A stretch of 64,000 nucleotides of DNA, taken from NCBI GenBank assembly GCA_037893245.1, contig JBAIAA010001559.1, positions 38,403 through 102,402 on the forward strand. Reading direction: 5' to 3'. Numbering within the stretch: the first letter of the stretch is position 1; the number at the start of each line of letters is the position of its first letter. Below are positions 33,001 to 45,228 of the stretch, one piece after another. The notes under the pieces were generated by a model that was given only the letters and a program-made list of their open reading frames with translations, was not told the DNA's origin and made no database searches. The position numbers were made by a program, and so were the translations under genes. The stretch comes from Crossaster papposus. Taxonomy: Eukaryota; Echinodermata; Asteroidea; Velatida; Solasteridae.

Positions 33001-36000
33001 CCCAATGTATACAGCTTTGCCCATCCAAATTTGATTATTGTTATTGTTTTAATTTTAAACAGCTTGAGATGGAGAATTAAAGAATGCGACAACAAGACCG
33101 CACGCCCAGACCAGCATGCCTAGACCGAAACAAAGTTAAGTATATGATTTAAGAGAGGTTAAATTGACTAGGGGACTAATTATTTAGATTTTGTTTGGAT
33201 ACTGTGCAAGTGTAAACTGTTTTTGTCATTGCAGGCGCCAACAAAATGAACCGGCGCTGAGCCGCCTTGCCCGCCGCCGTCAACGCTTGTTCATTTTAGT
33301 GGCATCTGCTCGAAGAAAGACAAGAAGACACGAAAAGGAATGAAAACAAAACCCACTCAAATACTGACACACAGTTACGAGTAATTTTCGATGCCAAACT
33401 GCTTATGAGACTAATTTTGTCGACTTTGTTTGGATACCCGACTGTGCAAGTGTAGACTTGAAATGAAGTCGTTGGACACTGTCGTTTTTGTATGTGTAGT
33501 CGCCATCCAAAAAAATCAACGCTGAGCCACTATGCATGGACAAAGACGACAGTGTCTCACAAGAAACATTTTGCCCATCCAAGGCCAACTTTTGTTTGTG
33601 TGTATTTTAAACCACTTTAGAGGAAGACTGTTGTTGGATAAGGGAGTGACAGCCCAAGATGATGACAGGACTGGAAGACTGGACGATTGGTGGGTGTTGT
33701 ATGACACGTTCTGTTATATTAAAGCACTGTAGTGCATATTTTGTGCATAAATAGATACATATAATGCGCCTCTATATTTGGCATGATGAAATTTGTTTGA
33801 AATTACACCTTAAATACCCGACTCCAGTAATAATCAAAACAAGTATAACAATGTATACAGCTTTGCCCATCCAAAGTTGATATTTGATTATTGTTATTGT
33901 TTTAATTTTAAACAGCTTGAGATGGAGAATTAAAGAATGCGACAACAAGACCGCACGCCCAGACCAGCACGCCTAGACCGAAACAAAGTTAAGTATATGA
34001 TTTAAGAGAGGTTAAATTGACTAGGGGACTAATTATTTAGATTTTGTTTGGATACTGTGCAAGTGTAAACTGTTTTTGTCATTGCAGGCGCCAACAAAAT
34101 GAACCGGCGCTGAGCCGCCTTGCCCGCCGCCGAGCCGCCTTGCCCGCCGCCGTCAACGCTTGTTCATTTTAGTGGCGTCTGCTCGGAGAAAGACAAGAAG
34201 ACACGAAAAGGAATGAAAACAAAACCCACTTAAATACTGACACACAGTTACGAGTAATTTTCGATGCCAAACTGCTTATGAGACTAATTTTGTCGACTTT
34301 GTTTGGATACCCGACTGTGCAAGTGTAGACTTGAAATGAAGTCGTTGGACACTGTCGTTTTTGTATGTGTAGTCGCCATCCAAAAAAACCAACGCTGAGC
34401 CACTATGCATGGACAAAGACGACAGTGTCTCACAAGAAACATTTTGCCCATCCAAGGCCAACTTTTGTTTGTGTGTATTTTAAACCACTTTAGAGGAAGA
34501 CTGTTGTTGGATAAGGGAGTGACAGCCCAAGATGATGACAGGACTGGAAGACTGGACGATTGGTGGGTGTTTTATGACACGTTCTGTTATATTGAAGCAC
34601 TGTAGTGCATATTTTGTGCATAAATAGATACATATATTTGGCGTGATGAAATTTGTTTGAAATTACACCTTAAATACCCGACTCCAGTAATAATCAAAAC
34701 AAGTATAACAATGTATACAGCTTTGCCCAATGTATACAGCTTTGCCCATCCAAATTTGATTATTGTTATTGTTTTAATTTTAAACAGCTTGATATGGAGA
34801 ATTAAAGAATGCGACAACAAGACCGCACGCCCAGACCAGCACGCCTAGACCGAAACAAAGTTAAGTATATGATTTAAGAGAGGTTAAATTGACTAGGGGA
34901 CTAATTATTTAGATTTTGTTTGGATACTGTGCAAGTGTAAACTGTTTTTGTCATTGCAGGCGCCAACAAAATGAACCGGCGCTGAGCCGCCTTGCCCGCC
35001 GCCGTCAACGCTTGTTCATTTTAGTGGCGCCTGCTCGGTGAAAAACAAGAAGACACGAAAAGGAATGAAAACAAAACCCACTCAAATACTGACCCACAGT
35101 TACGAGTAATTTTCTAAGAGATGCCAAACTGCTTATGAGACTAATTTTGTCGACTTTGTTTGGATACCCGACTGTGCAAGTGTAGACTTGAAATGAAGTC
35201 GTTGGACACTGTCGTTTTTGTATGTGTAGTCGCCATCCAAAAAAACCAACGCTGAGCCACTATGCATGGACAAAGACGACAGTGTCTAACAACAAACATT
35301 TTGCCCATCCAAGGCCAACTTTTGTTTGTGTGTATTTTAAACCACTTTAGAGGAAGACTGTTGTTGGATAAGGGAGTGACAGCCCAAGATGATGACAGGA
35401 CTGGAAGACTGGACGATTGGTGGGTGTTTTATGACACGTTCTGTTATATTGAAGCACTGTAGTGCATATTTTGTGCATAAATAGATACATATAATGCGCC
35501 TCTATATTTGGCGTGATGAAATTTGTTTGAAATTACACCTTAAATACCCGACTCCAGTAATAATAAAAACAAGTATAACAATGTATACAGCTTTGCCCAA
35601 TGTATACAGCTTTGCCCATCCAAATTTGATTATTGTTATTGTTTTAATTTTAAACAGCTTGAGATGGAGAATCAATGAATGCGACAACAAGACCGCACGC
35701 CAAGACCAGCACGCCTAGACCGAAACAAAGTTAAGTATATGTTTTAAGAGAGGTTAAATTGACTAGGGGACTAATTATTTAGATTTTGTTTGGATACTGT
35801 GCAAGTGTAAACTGTTTTTTTCATTGCAGGCGCCAACAAAATGAACCGGCGCTGAGCCGCCTTGCCCGCCGCCGTCAACGCTTGTTCATTTTAGTGGCGC
35901 CTGCTCGGTGAAAGACAAGAAGACACAAAAAGGAATGAAAACAAAACCCACTCAAATACTGACCCACAGTTACGAGTAATTTTCTAAGAGATGCCAAACT

Positions 36001-37945
36001 GCTTATGAGACTAATTTTGTCGACTTTGTTTGGATACCCGACTGTGCAAGTGTAGACTTGAAATGAAGTCGTTGGACACTGTCGTTTTTGTATGTGTAGT
36101 CGCCATCCAAAAAAACCAACGCTGAGCCACTATGCATGGACAAAGACGACAGTGTCTAATAACAAAAGTTGTGCCCATCTAAGGCCAACTTTTGTTTGTG
36201 TGTATTTTAAACCACTTTAGAGGAAGACTGTTGTTGGATAAGGGAGTAATAGCCCAAGATGCACCCGTCCAAGATGCACCCGCCCAAGATGACGACAGGA
36301 CTGGAAGACTGGACGATTGGTGGGTGTTTTATGACACGTTCTGTTATATTAAAGCACTGTAGTGCCTATTTTGTTTATTTGTTTATTGTCACAGATATAG
36401 ATGCATATAATGCGCCTTCATATTTAGCGTGATGAAATTTGTTGGAAATTACACCTTAAATACCCGACTCCAGTCATAATAAAAACAAGTATAACAATGT
36501 ATACAGCTTTGCCCATCCAAAGTTGATATTTGATTTTTGTTATTGTTTCAATTTAAACAGCTTGAGATGGAGAATCAATGAATGCGACTGGAAGCTATGA
36601 AAGACTGGAAGATTGGTGGGTGTTTTATGACACGTTCTATTATATTAAACCACTATAGTGCATATTTAGAGTGTTTGTTTATTGTCACAGTTATAGATAC
36701 ATATAATGCGCCTTCATTTCGCTTGCTAAAGTTCAGTTGGAAATACACATTAAAAAAGTGACTCGTATATTTCAGTATTCTTTTCTGAAAGTGTTTTTTG
36801 TTCTATTTCTTGTTTCCACATCTGCCTCTCGTCTGCCTTGCCTGTGCGCCTAGTCTGCATGTCGAGTCTGCACTTTGAGTCCGCACAACGAGACCCGCAC
36901 GCCCAGACCAGCACGCCTAGACCGAAACAAAGTTAAGTATATGTTTTAAGAGAGGTGAAATTAACTAGGGGACTAATTATTTAGATTTTGTTTGGATACT
37001 GTGCAAGTGTAAACTGTTTTTGTCCTTGCAGGCGCTACCAAAATGAACCGGCGCTGAGCCGCATTGCCCGCCGCCGTCAACGCTGGTTCATTTCAGTGGC
37101 GCCTGCTCAGGGAAAGACGAGAAGACACGAAAAGGAATGAAAACAAAACCCACCCAAATACTGACACACAGTTGCGAGTAATTTTTTAAGAGATGCCAAA
37201 CTGATTATGAGACTAAGTTTGTCGACTTTGTTTGGATACTGTGCAAGTGTAGATTTGAAATGAAGTCGTTGGACACTTTGAGCCACTATGCCCGCCGCCG
37301 TCAGCGCTGGCTGATTTTGGTTGCGCCTGCATGGACAAAGACGACAGTGTCTAACAACAAACTTTTTGCCCATCCAAGGCCAACTTTTGTTTGTGTGTAT
37401 TTTAAACCACTTTAGAGGAAGACTGTTGTTGGATAAGGGAGTGACAGCCTAAGATGCACCCGCCCAAGATGATGACAGGACTGGAAGACTGGACGATTGG
37501 TGGGTGTTTTATGACGCGTTCTGTTACATTAAATTAGTGCCTATTTTGTGCATAAATAGATACATATAATGTGCCTTCATATTTAGCGTGATGAAATTCG
37601 TTTAAAATTACACCTTAAATACCCGACTCCAGTCATAATAAAAACCAAGTATAACAATGTATACAGCTTTGCCCATCCAAAGTTGATATTTGATTTTTGT
37701 TATTGTTTCAATTTTAAACAGCTTGAGATGGAGAATCAATGAATGCGACTGGAAGCTATGAAGGACTGGAAGATTGGTGAGTGTTTTATGACACGTTCTA
37801 TTATATTAAACCACTATAGTATATATTTGGAGTTTTTGTTTATTGTCACAGTTATAGATAGTTATAATGCACCTTCATTTCGCTAGCTAAAGTTCGTTTA
37901 GAAATACACATTAAAAATGTGACTCGTATATTTCAGTATTCTATT
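30100..37945. repeat. Array of about 853-bp repeat units
   Basis: The word 'tatgtgtagtcgccatcc' recurs at about 30935, 31788, 32641, 33493, 34366, 35223 and 36089. Spacing is 853, 853, 852, 873, 857 and 866 bp. The first part (30100-30930) is a diverged partial unit, and 36360-37945 holds rearranged, more diverged units. Each unit includes a GC-rich hairpin (gaaccggcgctgagccgcc ... cgccgtcaacgcttgttc), two copies of the motif 'ctgtgcaagtgta', acceptor-like 'tcattgcag' and 'ttttaaacag', and a donor-like 'gattggtgggtg'. Short open frames of 61-77 codons recur with the repeat; none has a recognised domain. Units in the middle are nearly identical, implying recent amplification. Confidence 0.9.
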
Positions 37946-38169
37946 ACAGAAAATATGTCACCTCCGATACTTACATATGCATTTCTTTGCGCATGCGCAA
38001 GGAATTTGCTGAAACGAAAACAAAGGCTATGACGTCACCCACACACTGCACCTCCCAGAAGCCCTATATGAATCGTCCTTATTTCAGCGTGCGTTAAGTG
38101 TACACGTGTTGTTAGGTTTACTCCTAGCGATACACTCTACAAGCGTAAAGATTGTATTTTCGACACGAC

Positions 38170-38307
38170 ATGGCTGAACCAAAATCTAAGAAAAAGACAG
38201 CGAATCGCAGCAATATTTGCCGTTCCTGTGGTAGTTCACCTTTGGACTTTGATATACATCCTTCCTGCTTCCGTTGTCATCTATGCTTACAGGATAACCC
38301 TTGCTGA
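38170..38307 (+). pseudogene. DIRS gag-like N-terminal fragment
   Basis: The 45-codon frame reads MAEPKSKKKTANRSNICRSC, then GSSPLDFDIHPSCFRCHLCL, then QDNPC and a TGA. The CxxC, HxxC and CxxC spacing resembles the zinc-binding start of DIRS ORF1 proteins, in which 'CPSCG...H..C..C' is usual. The frame stops early at 38305-38307, where the family would continue. The role in intact elements is presumed to be nucleic-acid binding in the gag-like particle. Confidence 0.6.
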
Positions 38308-39059
38308 ATCTGTTCATAGTTTTATCCTACAGTCGCCCTATTCCCGCCTCGTCAGAGAGACGGAACGACCTTTCTTTTTGGGCTGAGCTTGGGCGTACTT
38401 CCCTAACGATCCCCGTCAGTACGGGCCGCCGATGCATCTCTCTTGCCTGCCTTTGAGCTACTTTCCTACGTACTACACTCCGGAGATGTCATATCATGGC
38501 ACTATATGCTGACGATGATTACAGCCAGTGCGATAGTAGCCACTATTTCAGAGGCCACGCTACACATTCTTTGTCTCGTGATAGTGCCTACTGCTCTCAA
38601 CACTACGTCGGAGATCATTTTCCGGAGGGAATTTTTCGTCTTCGTTCTGGGGATTTTTCTCGTTTCCGCTCCCGTTCTCGATCGACTATCAGGTCGTCTC
38701 ATTGACTATCAGGTCGTACACACACGGCCATCCTTTGTCTTTTTTACCGACTTCCAGTGACTCGGATCTAGACAGTCGGGAGCCCAAAGTGATCATCCCA
38801 GAAGTGGGTAAGATTTTTACAGTTTCCCCCTCCTTCTTCTATAGAAGCCTCCCGCTCCTCCTTCCGAAGAGAGACAGCTAGACCCACTCCTCCTCTGAAT
38901 TTTGTGCTTCCCATTGACATTTGTTTGGCGGACATCATGGATAAAGCCTTTTCTCTCATTCAGAAGAACAAACCTCCCAAAGCCTCCTCCAGAGAACATT
39001 GACTTTTTAAAACCAAAGATGATAACTCCAATCAGTTTTGTACTATCCCAACAATTCTT

Positions 39060-39290
39060 TCAGCAGTCAAAGACAAATTGTGTTCTTCCAACCCTTCCAA
39101 GAGAAGCTTTTTTCCAGACAAGATGGAAACCCTGGCCACTGTCCTGCAATCCCTTCCCCAGGGCTGGTGGGCTGCAACCCTGGATCTGAAGGATGTTTAT
39201 CTTCATATCTCCATCCACAGAGACCATCAGAGGTTCTTGCAATTCATGTATCGGAACATCACTTATCAGTTTACCCAAAAATTGGACTCT
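39060..39290 (+). pseudogene. DIRS-type reverse transcriptase fragment
   Basis: The translation contains DKMETLATVLQSLPQGWW, then AATLDLKDVYLHISIHRDHQ and then RFLQFMYRNITYQF. 'LDLKDVYLHI' is the reverse-transcriptase motif with the first catalytic Asp, in the form typical of DIRS-group elements. The YxDD box with the other catalytic Asp residues is absent: sequence jumps to the RNase H end about 90 bp later, consistent with an internal deletion. Confidence 0.75.
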
Positions 39291-39329
39291 TTCATCAACC
39301 AGGAATGCATGCTAACCTGGAGTCTACTC

Positions 39330-39410
39330 ACTTGGTGCAATCTCTCTACAAGCGAGCCACCTCTCCGGGAAAGAGAACATCATAGTGGATGCCCTTTCAC
39401 GAGGGAGAAA
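39330..39410 (+). pseudogene. RNase H C-terminal remnant of the DIRS element
   Basis: A second frame reads LQASHLSGKENIIVDALSRG, where NIIVDALSR (codons at 39376-39402) matches the N-x-x-ADALSR motif that ends retroelement RNase H domains. It is in a different frame from the RT fragment just upstream. Confidence 0.65.
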
Positions 39411-39589
39411 CGGATCTTCAACGTCCTAGACACCCTAAACACGCGCCCTCCTACCCAGAGTCTTATCAAAGATCGACCAAGAGAGGTGCTAGATAATCTT
39501 AATAGCCCCCCCCCCCTGGCCAAGATAACCATGGTTCCCTCAACTTCTGGACTTCCCATTATTCTACCAAAGAGACCAGACCTTCTCAC

Positions 39590-39695
39590 ACAACCCGTGT
39601 CCAAGATGTTGCTGCACCCAGATCCGGACAGTCTTTATCTTTGTGCTTGGATGCTATCAAGTCTTCCCTCCGAACGGCTGGCCTATCTTTAGACG
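39590..39695 (+). pseudogene. Tyrosine recombinase linker remnant of the DIRS element
   Basis: The frame reads TQPVSKMLLHPDPDSLYLCA then WMLSSLPSERLAYL and stops. The 'LLHPDPxSLxLxAW' block is the conserved stretch between RNase H and the tyrosine recombinase in DIRS elements. The recombinase catalytic residues were not seen; 39700-40400 is likely its decayed remainder. Confidence 0.6.
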
Positions 39696-40477
39696 CTGCT
39701 TCCCTTGCAGCAAAATGCCAAGGAAGGTTTCGATCCCAATTCTGCATCTGTAACTGTGATGGGGGATTTTCTACTTCATCTCTTTAATTCTGGCCTCCAG
39801 ATTAGAACCATTTGAGGCTACAGATCAGCCATCTCAGTAGTACATCTTACCAATCTTACCAATAATACTGCTATATCTCAACTGATAAAAGGCATGTTTT
39901 TAGAGAGACCACTCCTTTTTGGGACCTCGGTTGACGAAGCCTCCCTTTGAACACAACCTCACGGTAAAGACAGTCTTCCTTTTAGGAACAGGAACAGGGA
40001 GGTGTTTGTCTTGTCCCACGTATCAACTTCCTAACCAAGAACCAATCACCAAGTTTTTCCCCTCCAGACATATTCGTCGCGAGCTTGACTTCATTTTCAG
40101 GTGTCATTTTGAACACTACACAACTCTTCATCACAACAGTCTGTCCGTTCAACCCCGCCGAAGCCATACTACCAGATTTACCATGCGAACTGTTGACGGG
40201 AGCAATTAATAGTATCTACTCTGACACGGAACACACCCCCCTCAACCAGTTGCATGACTACCTCACAGGCTCATTTCCAAGGTGTTCCTATCACAAATAT
40301 TATGGAGGCAGCTTGTTGGAGGGGCACATGGGCAGACAAGTTTTGCAAGCAGCAGCACGTTCTTCAGCCCAGAAACACCGCAGGACTGTCAACTCATCCT
40401 CATAAGAGCTTTTGAGTACAATTGCTTGCGCATGCGCATAGAAATGCATATATAGGTATCGGAGGTGAGTATTTTCT

Positions 40478-43400
40478 TAGATAGATTAGGAAATCCCTAC
40501 AGATTTAGGGAGAATACGATTGCGGTACATAGTGAGATATTTGAGGGTATATTCATTGCATCCAACGAATACCACCATGTACTTTTATTAACAGTTTAAG
40601 TCAGCCATTTTTTGTTGTTCTTTTTTTGAAGTGGGAACCGCTTGAATCTAGCATCTACTACAACCAACCGACACTCGCTTAATCTAAAAGTGTGATTTCG
40701 TGCGATTTGTGGCGCCGAGTTGGACTTCAAATACCAAGCCAGAATTATGAAGGGTTTCTTCAGACAAGACGGTTTCTTCTTGGCTCAATCGAGCTACATG
40801 CATGGCATAGCTGCCAATGAGCCTTAGTCCCTACTAACACGAGGGTCAAATTAATTGCATCCACTTTATCTTCACAGTCTAATACCCCTGAACCTGAAGG
40901 TGCGTGACATCCTGCTGTGGCGTCTCTAGTCTCTCCTGACAGACCTGCTAAACCGGAAGGATTTCCAACTGCGCTAACAAGACCATCTGAAATTCGGGCA
41001 TTGGACATTCATTGGAGATCAGCAAGTGTCCTCATTAGCCTGCGACTGTCTGACATTCCTCAACTGCCTTGTCTTGATCGAGTTGTGTGTATGCAGGCAT
41101 TTTGTAGCACCGGCCGGTAGGCGGATCACTCTGTCTCCGATGTAGCAGGAACTAACGGTCGCTACCGCATGAATGGAGATATTTACATGCATACCAGCCA
41201 ATGTTTTTATTGTACGCCTTCACCCAGTGTTGCCTACCTTGGCATTGTCAAGACGAAGTGGTGACTGTCAGACAGGTTCACCGAGCATCTCTGTAGCGTT
41301 ACACTTGTTACTCGTGACTTAACTGTGGTGCAGTACTTTTCTTCATCGGGCCAAACCATTATAGACACGAGCGTCCGTTTCTTGGTTGCCACAGGTACCG
41401 ACATGAAATGCAAATGCGCTGAGCAACATATCATCTTCCATGCCCTGACAAAGAACAGTAATTAAAAACAATTGCACCTCGCGAAATTGTGAGCCCTTTT
41501 TAAATTTGTTTTTAATCAAGTCGTTTTTGTCCGTAAGGGCGTTACCTAAATGAACCAGCACTGAGCCAGCATGCCCGCCGCCGTCAGGGCTGGTTCATGT
41601 CTGTGGCGCCTACTGGGACAAAGACACGATTACATCGAAATGAATTACAATGAGCAAATAATGACCGACAGTGTTACAATCAATTTTCTAACAGATGTGC
41701 AATTTGTTATGGACAAAGTTTTTCGATTTTGTTTAGATACTGTGCAAGTGTAGAAGTGTAGACCGAAATTAACCAGCACTGAGCCAGCATGCCCGCCGCC
41801 GTCGGCGCTGGTTGATTTTGGACAAAGACACGAAGACACCTAAAGGAATTTTAAAAATATAAAAAATTTGACTGTGACACAGACTTTCGAGCAATTTTAA
41901 AAAAGAAGTCAAATTGACTATGGTTTTAGATTTTGTTGCGATACTGTGCAAGATAGTACAGTGCTTACCTTTTGGTTGGGGTGCAACATTTTGGGACATA
42001 CTGTCAGCGTACAGAGATAGAAGATTATACGCTACTCAGTGCATTTGCATTTTATGTCGGTCCCCGTGGCAACCAAGGCGCAGACACTCTTGTCTTTGAT
42101 GGTACGGTCTGATGTGGAGAAGCTCGGTGCTACAGCTAAGTTGTGGGTACCAAGTAGTTGTGCTACGAAGATGCTCGTCGAACATGCCAGGCAGTGGCCG
42201 CTTTTTCTTTACGATGTGAAGAAGGCGACAATGGGTGCGAGTGATGCAATAAACAGCATTTGGCGGTGTGCATGCGAATAATCCTTTGATGGGGTTTACG
42301 GCTCGCGGAACCTGTTATTATTGGAAGACAGTGGGGTACAAGTATCGAAAAGTGTTGCAAGTGTCTGTTTGCATGGCTGATCTTGCCTCGGTAGGGGGAA
42401 TTGTTTGTACAGCCGTGACTAGTGGGGTGCACTGGTTGAATCTTAGTGGGTGAAAAATGTCTGAATCGCGGATGAGCTTGTCGGCAAAGTTGTTTGAGAT
42501 CCTGATGGTAAGCAGGTTCATGTCAAGAGGGTCTCTAAATGTCGTAGCAGGAGGTCTCGCGCACCTCTTTGGTTCAGGAGTTTAGATGTGAAGACGAAGT
42601 AGACGCGATGTTTTGACCATCGTTGAGTAGTGGCTAGTGCTTGTTGGCGGCCCGTGGATGTAGCTCGGTTGAGAGCAGAAGAAACTGGGTTGTCTGGTTA
42701 AGAAACCTTTTACAATTCCGGATTTGGGATCGCATTCTTAGATGAGTGTCAGTTGGCCTGTGGTAGATGTAAGTAATGAAGCGGTTCTGAGATGACGGCT
42801 ATACCCCGTAAGATGACGGCCAGGAATGGATGCCATGAAGACTGAATGATTGGTAGGTGTATTTAAAAATATTGGTAATTCAAGCAATTACCAATGGTGT
42901 ATCCTACTATTAAACCACTATATTAATGTTTGTGCATGCCTAAAAGTTTTGCAAGTGATTTGCATGTTTTCATATAACGCATAAGGTGACCTTTAGTTGT
43001 AGCAAGTTTTCTTCTGTGGGCTTCGAACAGAGAAGACAACATAAAATGTAAACCATGTAAACCAACTCCCAGTGAGTAACGTTGTATTTTATTTGATATT
43101 TGTACTGATAATTGTGACCTTTTTGCGACCGTGTGTGTATTTTTATTATTTGTATTGTCAGATTTGTAGATGTAATGTGCAGCTATCCAGGTGACATTTG
43201 ACCTTCATGTTATTGTACTACGGTCGTAAATAATACTGTGCCTTTATTGCAATGAGTGTTTTCTTGTAAAGTTATATTCAGGAGATAGGTGTGGTCCGCT
43301 ACATTAACAAATACAAACTGAAAAGCCTGGCTCGTACTTTTAAATGCTCACAAAGCGTTTTGTAGCCGAATTTGGCGATTTTAGAAAACAGTACCCCTAC

Positions 43401-43540
43401 ATCTCGATCAATAGTAACCTTGAAAATTTCATGTGTCAAAATAGATGGGATGTGATGTGATGAGATGCAACCGTCTTGTAACAAGCTGGATGAGAGAGAC
43501 GGCCTGGAAGCCCCGAATACTGGACGATAGGTAGGTTTTT
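40478..43540. repeat. Diverged relatives of the 853-bp family and an inverted pair
   Basis: Hairpins at 41548-41598 and 41767-41818 (aaccagcactgagcc ... ggctggttcat) and 'ctgtgcaagtgtagaag'-type motifs at about 41740 and 41946 tie this region to the 853-bp array. The block at about 41225-41434 is an inverted, diverged copy of about 42022-42190 (shared core gcatttgcattt(c/t)atgtcggt). Their translations share HLHFMSVPVATK..TL, but no known domain is recognised and the frames are short. Donor-like ends 'gattggtaggtg' and 'gataggtaggt' at about 42849 and 43527 echo the unit's 'gattggtgggtg'. Confidence 0.55.
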
Positions 43541-45228
43541 ATATTATACGTTCTCCTCGCATGTTATCCCAAACTCATATCTTTAATTCATAATCTACTG
43601 GGCACAATATATGTTTGTATAGTGCCTAATTAATCCCTTAAATAGAACCCTTAAGTGTACCTCGCATGTTATCCAAAACTCTTTTTTTAGTTCCTAATCT
43701 ACAACCTCGTGATACTTTGGTATGGACTGAAGCCGAATAATAATTAGTACAGTGCTTAATTACTGCAGCATTATGAAGCGTTATTTTTGCTGCGAATATC
43801 TCTTTAAAACAAACTAGTAATGCGTTCTTTTGGCTGTGAATATCTTCGAAACAAAGTGTACCTTACATGTTATCCCAAACTCGTATCGTTATTTCCTAAT
43901 TTAAGCTTTAGCCGAACACTTATTAGTGCATAATTAATCCTTTAAATATAAAACCCTTGATTACTGCAGCATTGTAATGCATTATTTTGGCTGCGAATAT
44001 GTCTGCCTCGCATGTTATCCAAAAGTCATATTTGTTTTCTTAATCTACAACATTATGATACTTGGTATAGACTAAAGCCGAATAATAAATAGTGCCTAAT
44101 TAGCCAAACACTAATTAGTTTCTCATTCCCTTAAATAGAACCCTTTCTTACTGCAGCATTGTAAGTGTACCTTACATGTTATCAAAAACTCTAAATTTTA
44201 TTTCATACTCTGCAAGATTAGTTTAATTAGTTTATAATTTATTCCCTTCAATAGGACCCTTTCTTATTTAAAGAAAATGTACCTCGCATTTTATCGAAAT
44301 TTTCCTAATCTACAAGATCCAGCTTAATTTTGGATTAAGCTTTATATCCCTTAAATATAGAAGCCTTTGTTACTGAATAATTTTAATGTGTTCTTTCGGA
44401 CTTTATCTTTGCCTAAAACCAGTGTACCTCGCATGTTATCCCAAACTGTTTATTTTAGTTTCTAATCTACAGTACCATGATACTTGGCACACTTACTTTA
44501 AGCCGAATAATAATTAGGGCCTAATTAGCCAGTTAAAGAAATCTCTTTTTACTGCAGTATTGTGATGTGTTTAACATTAAATGTACCTCACATGTGATAA
44601 AAAAACCTCATCTTCCTATTTCAAAACCCTCAAGACCATGCTACTAGGCACACCTAATTTTTATATAGGCTTTAGCCGAACACTAATTAGTGCTTTATTA
44701 ATTTCTGCCGCATTGTAATGCGTTATTTTGGCTGCGAATATCTCTGCCTCTTTAAAACTAAGTTTACTTTACATATTATACCAAACATATTATACTAATT
44801 CTTGTAGAAGCTTAAGCCAAACACTCATTAGTGCCTTTTTAATTCTATAAATAGAAGCCTTTCTTACTGCAGCATCATATTGCGTTTTTTCGGCTGCGAA
44901 TTTCCGTTTTCCGTTTGCATGTTATCCAAAACTCTTTCAATAATTAGTGCATAATCTTTTCACTGCAGTATTGTAATGCCTTGTTTTCAGATGAAATGTA
45001 CCTCACATGTGGAGACAAAAAACCTCATCTTCTTATTTCAAAATCCTTAAGACCATGCTACTAGGCACACCTAATTTTTATATAGGCTTTAGCATTGTAA
45101 TGCGTTATTTTGGCTGCGAATTTTGGCGTTCAAAATCATGATACTTGACATAGACTAAAGCCGATTAATAATTAGTTCATAATTAGCCAGTTAAAGATGA
45201 CTTGTCACTGCAGCATAGCGTTTTTTAG
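43541..45228. repeat. AT-rich diverged tandem repeats, left flank
   Basis: Roughly 200-bp units contain, in order, 'gtacctcgcatgttatcc', 'aatctac', 'catgatacttgg', 'taaagccgaataataattag', 'ttaaatagaaccctt', 'actgcagcattgtaatgcg' and 'ggctgcgaatatctc'. Units are highly diverged and partly deleted. No coding sequence was recognised. Confidence 0.75.

Larger units (their letters stand above)
37948..40477 (+). mobile_element. DIRS-like retroelement with inverted terminal repeats, internally deleted
   Basis: Inverted ends of about 55 bp (37948-38003 and 40422-40477) share cacctccgatac and gcgcatgcgcaag. Inside are, in order, a short gag-like N-terminus, a reverse-transcriptase fragment, an RNase H C-terminal motif and the linker before a tyrosine recombinase. 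Inverted termini plus this gene order are the hallmark of DIRS elements. At 2.53 kb it is much shorter than complete elements (usually around 5-6 kb). All frames are broken, so it is defective. It lies at the boundary between the 853-bp array and its diverged relatives. Confidence 0.8.

Noticed and set aside
30845..35462. Small conserved proteins of 61 and 66 residues repeated six times
   Set aside because: Their conservation follows from recent tandem copying of the 853-bp unit; plus and minus frames overlap and no domain is recognised.
42039..42281. Gene encoding the HLHFMSVPVATK-type peptide
   Set aside because: The similarity is only to its own inverted copy at 41234-41434; frames are short and unsupported, and the two inverted copies resemble each other in more than one frame.
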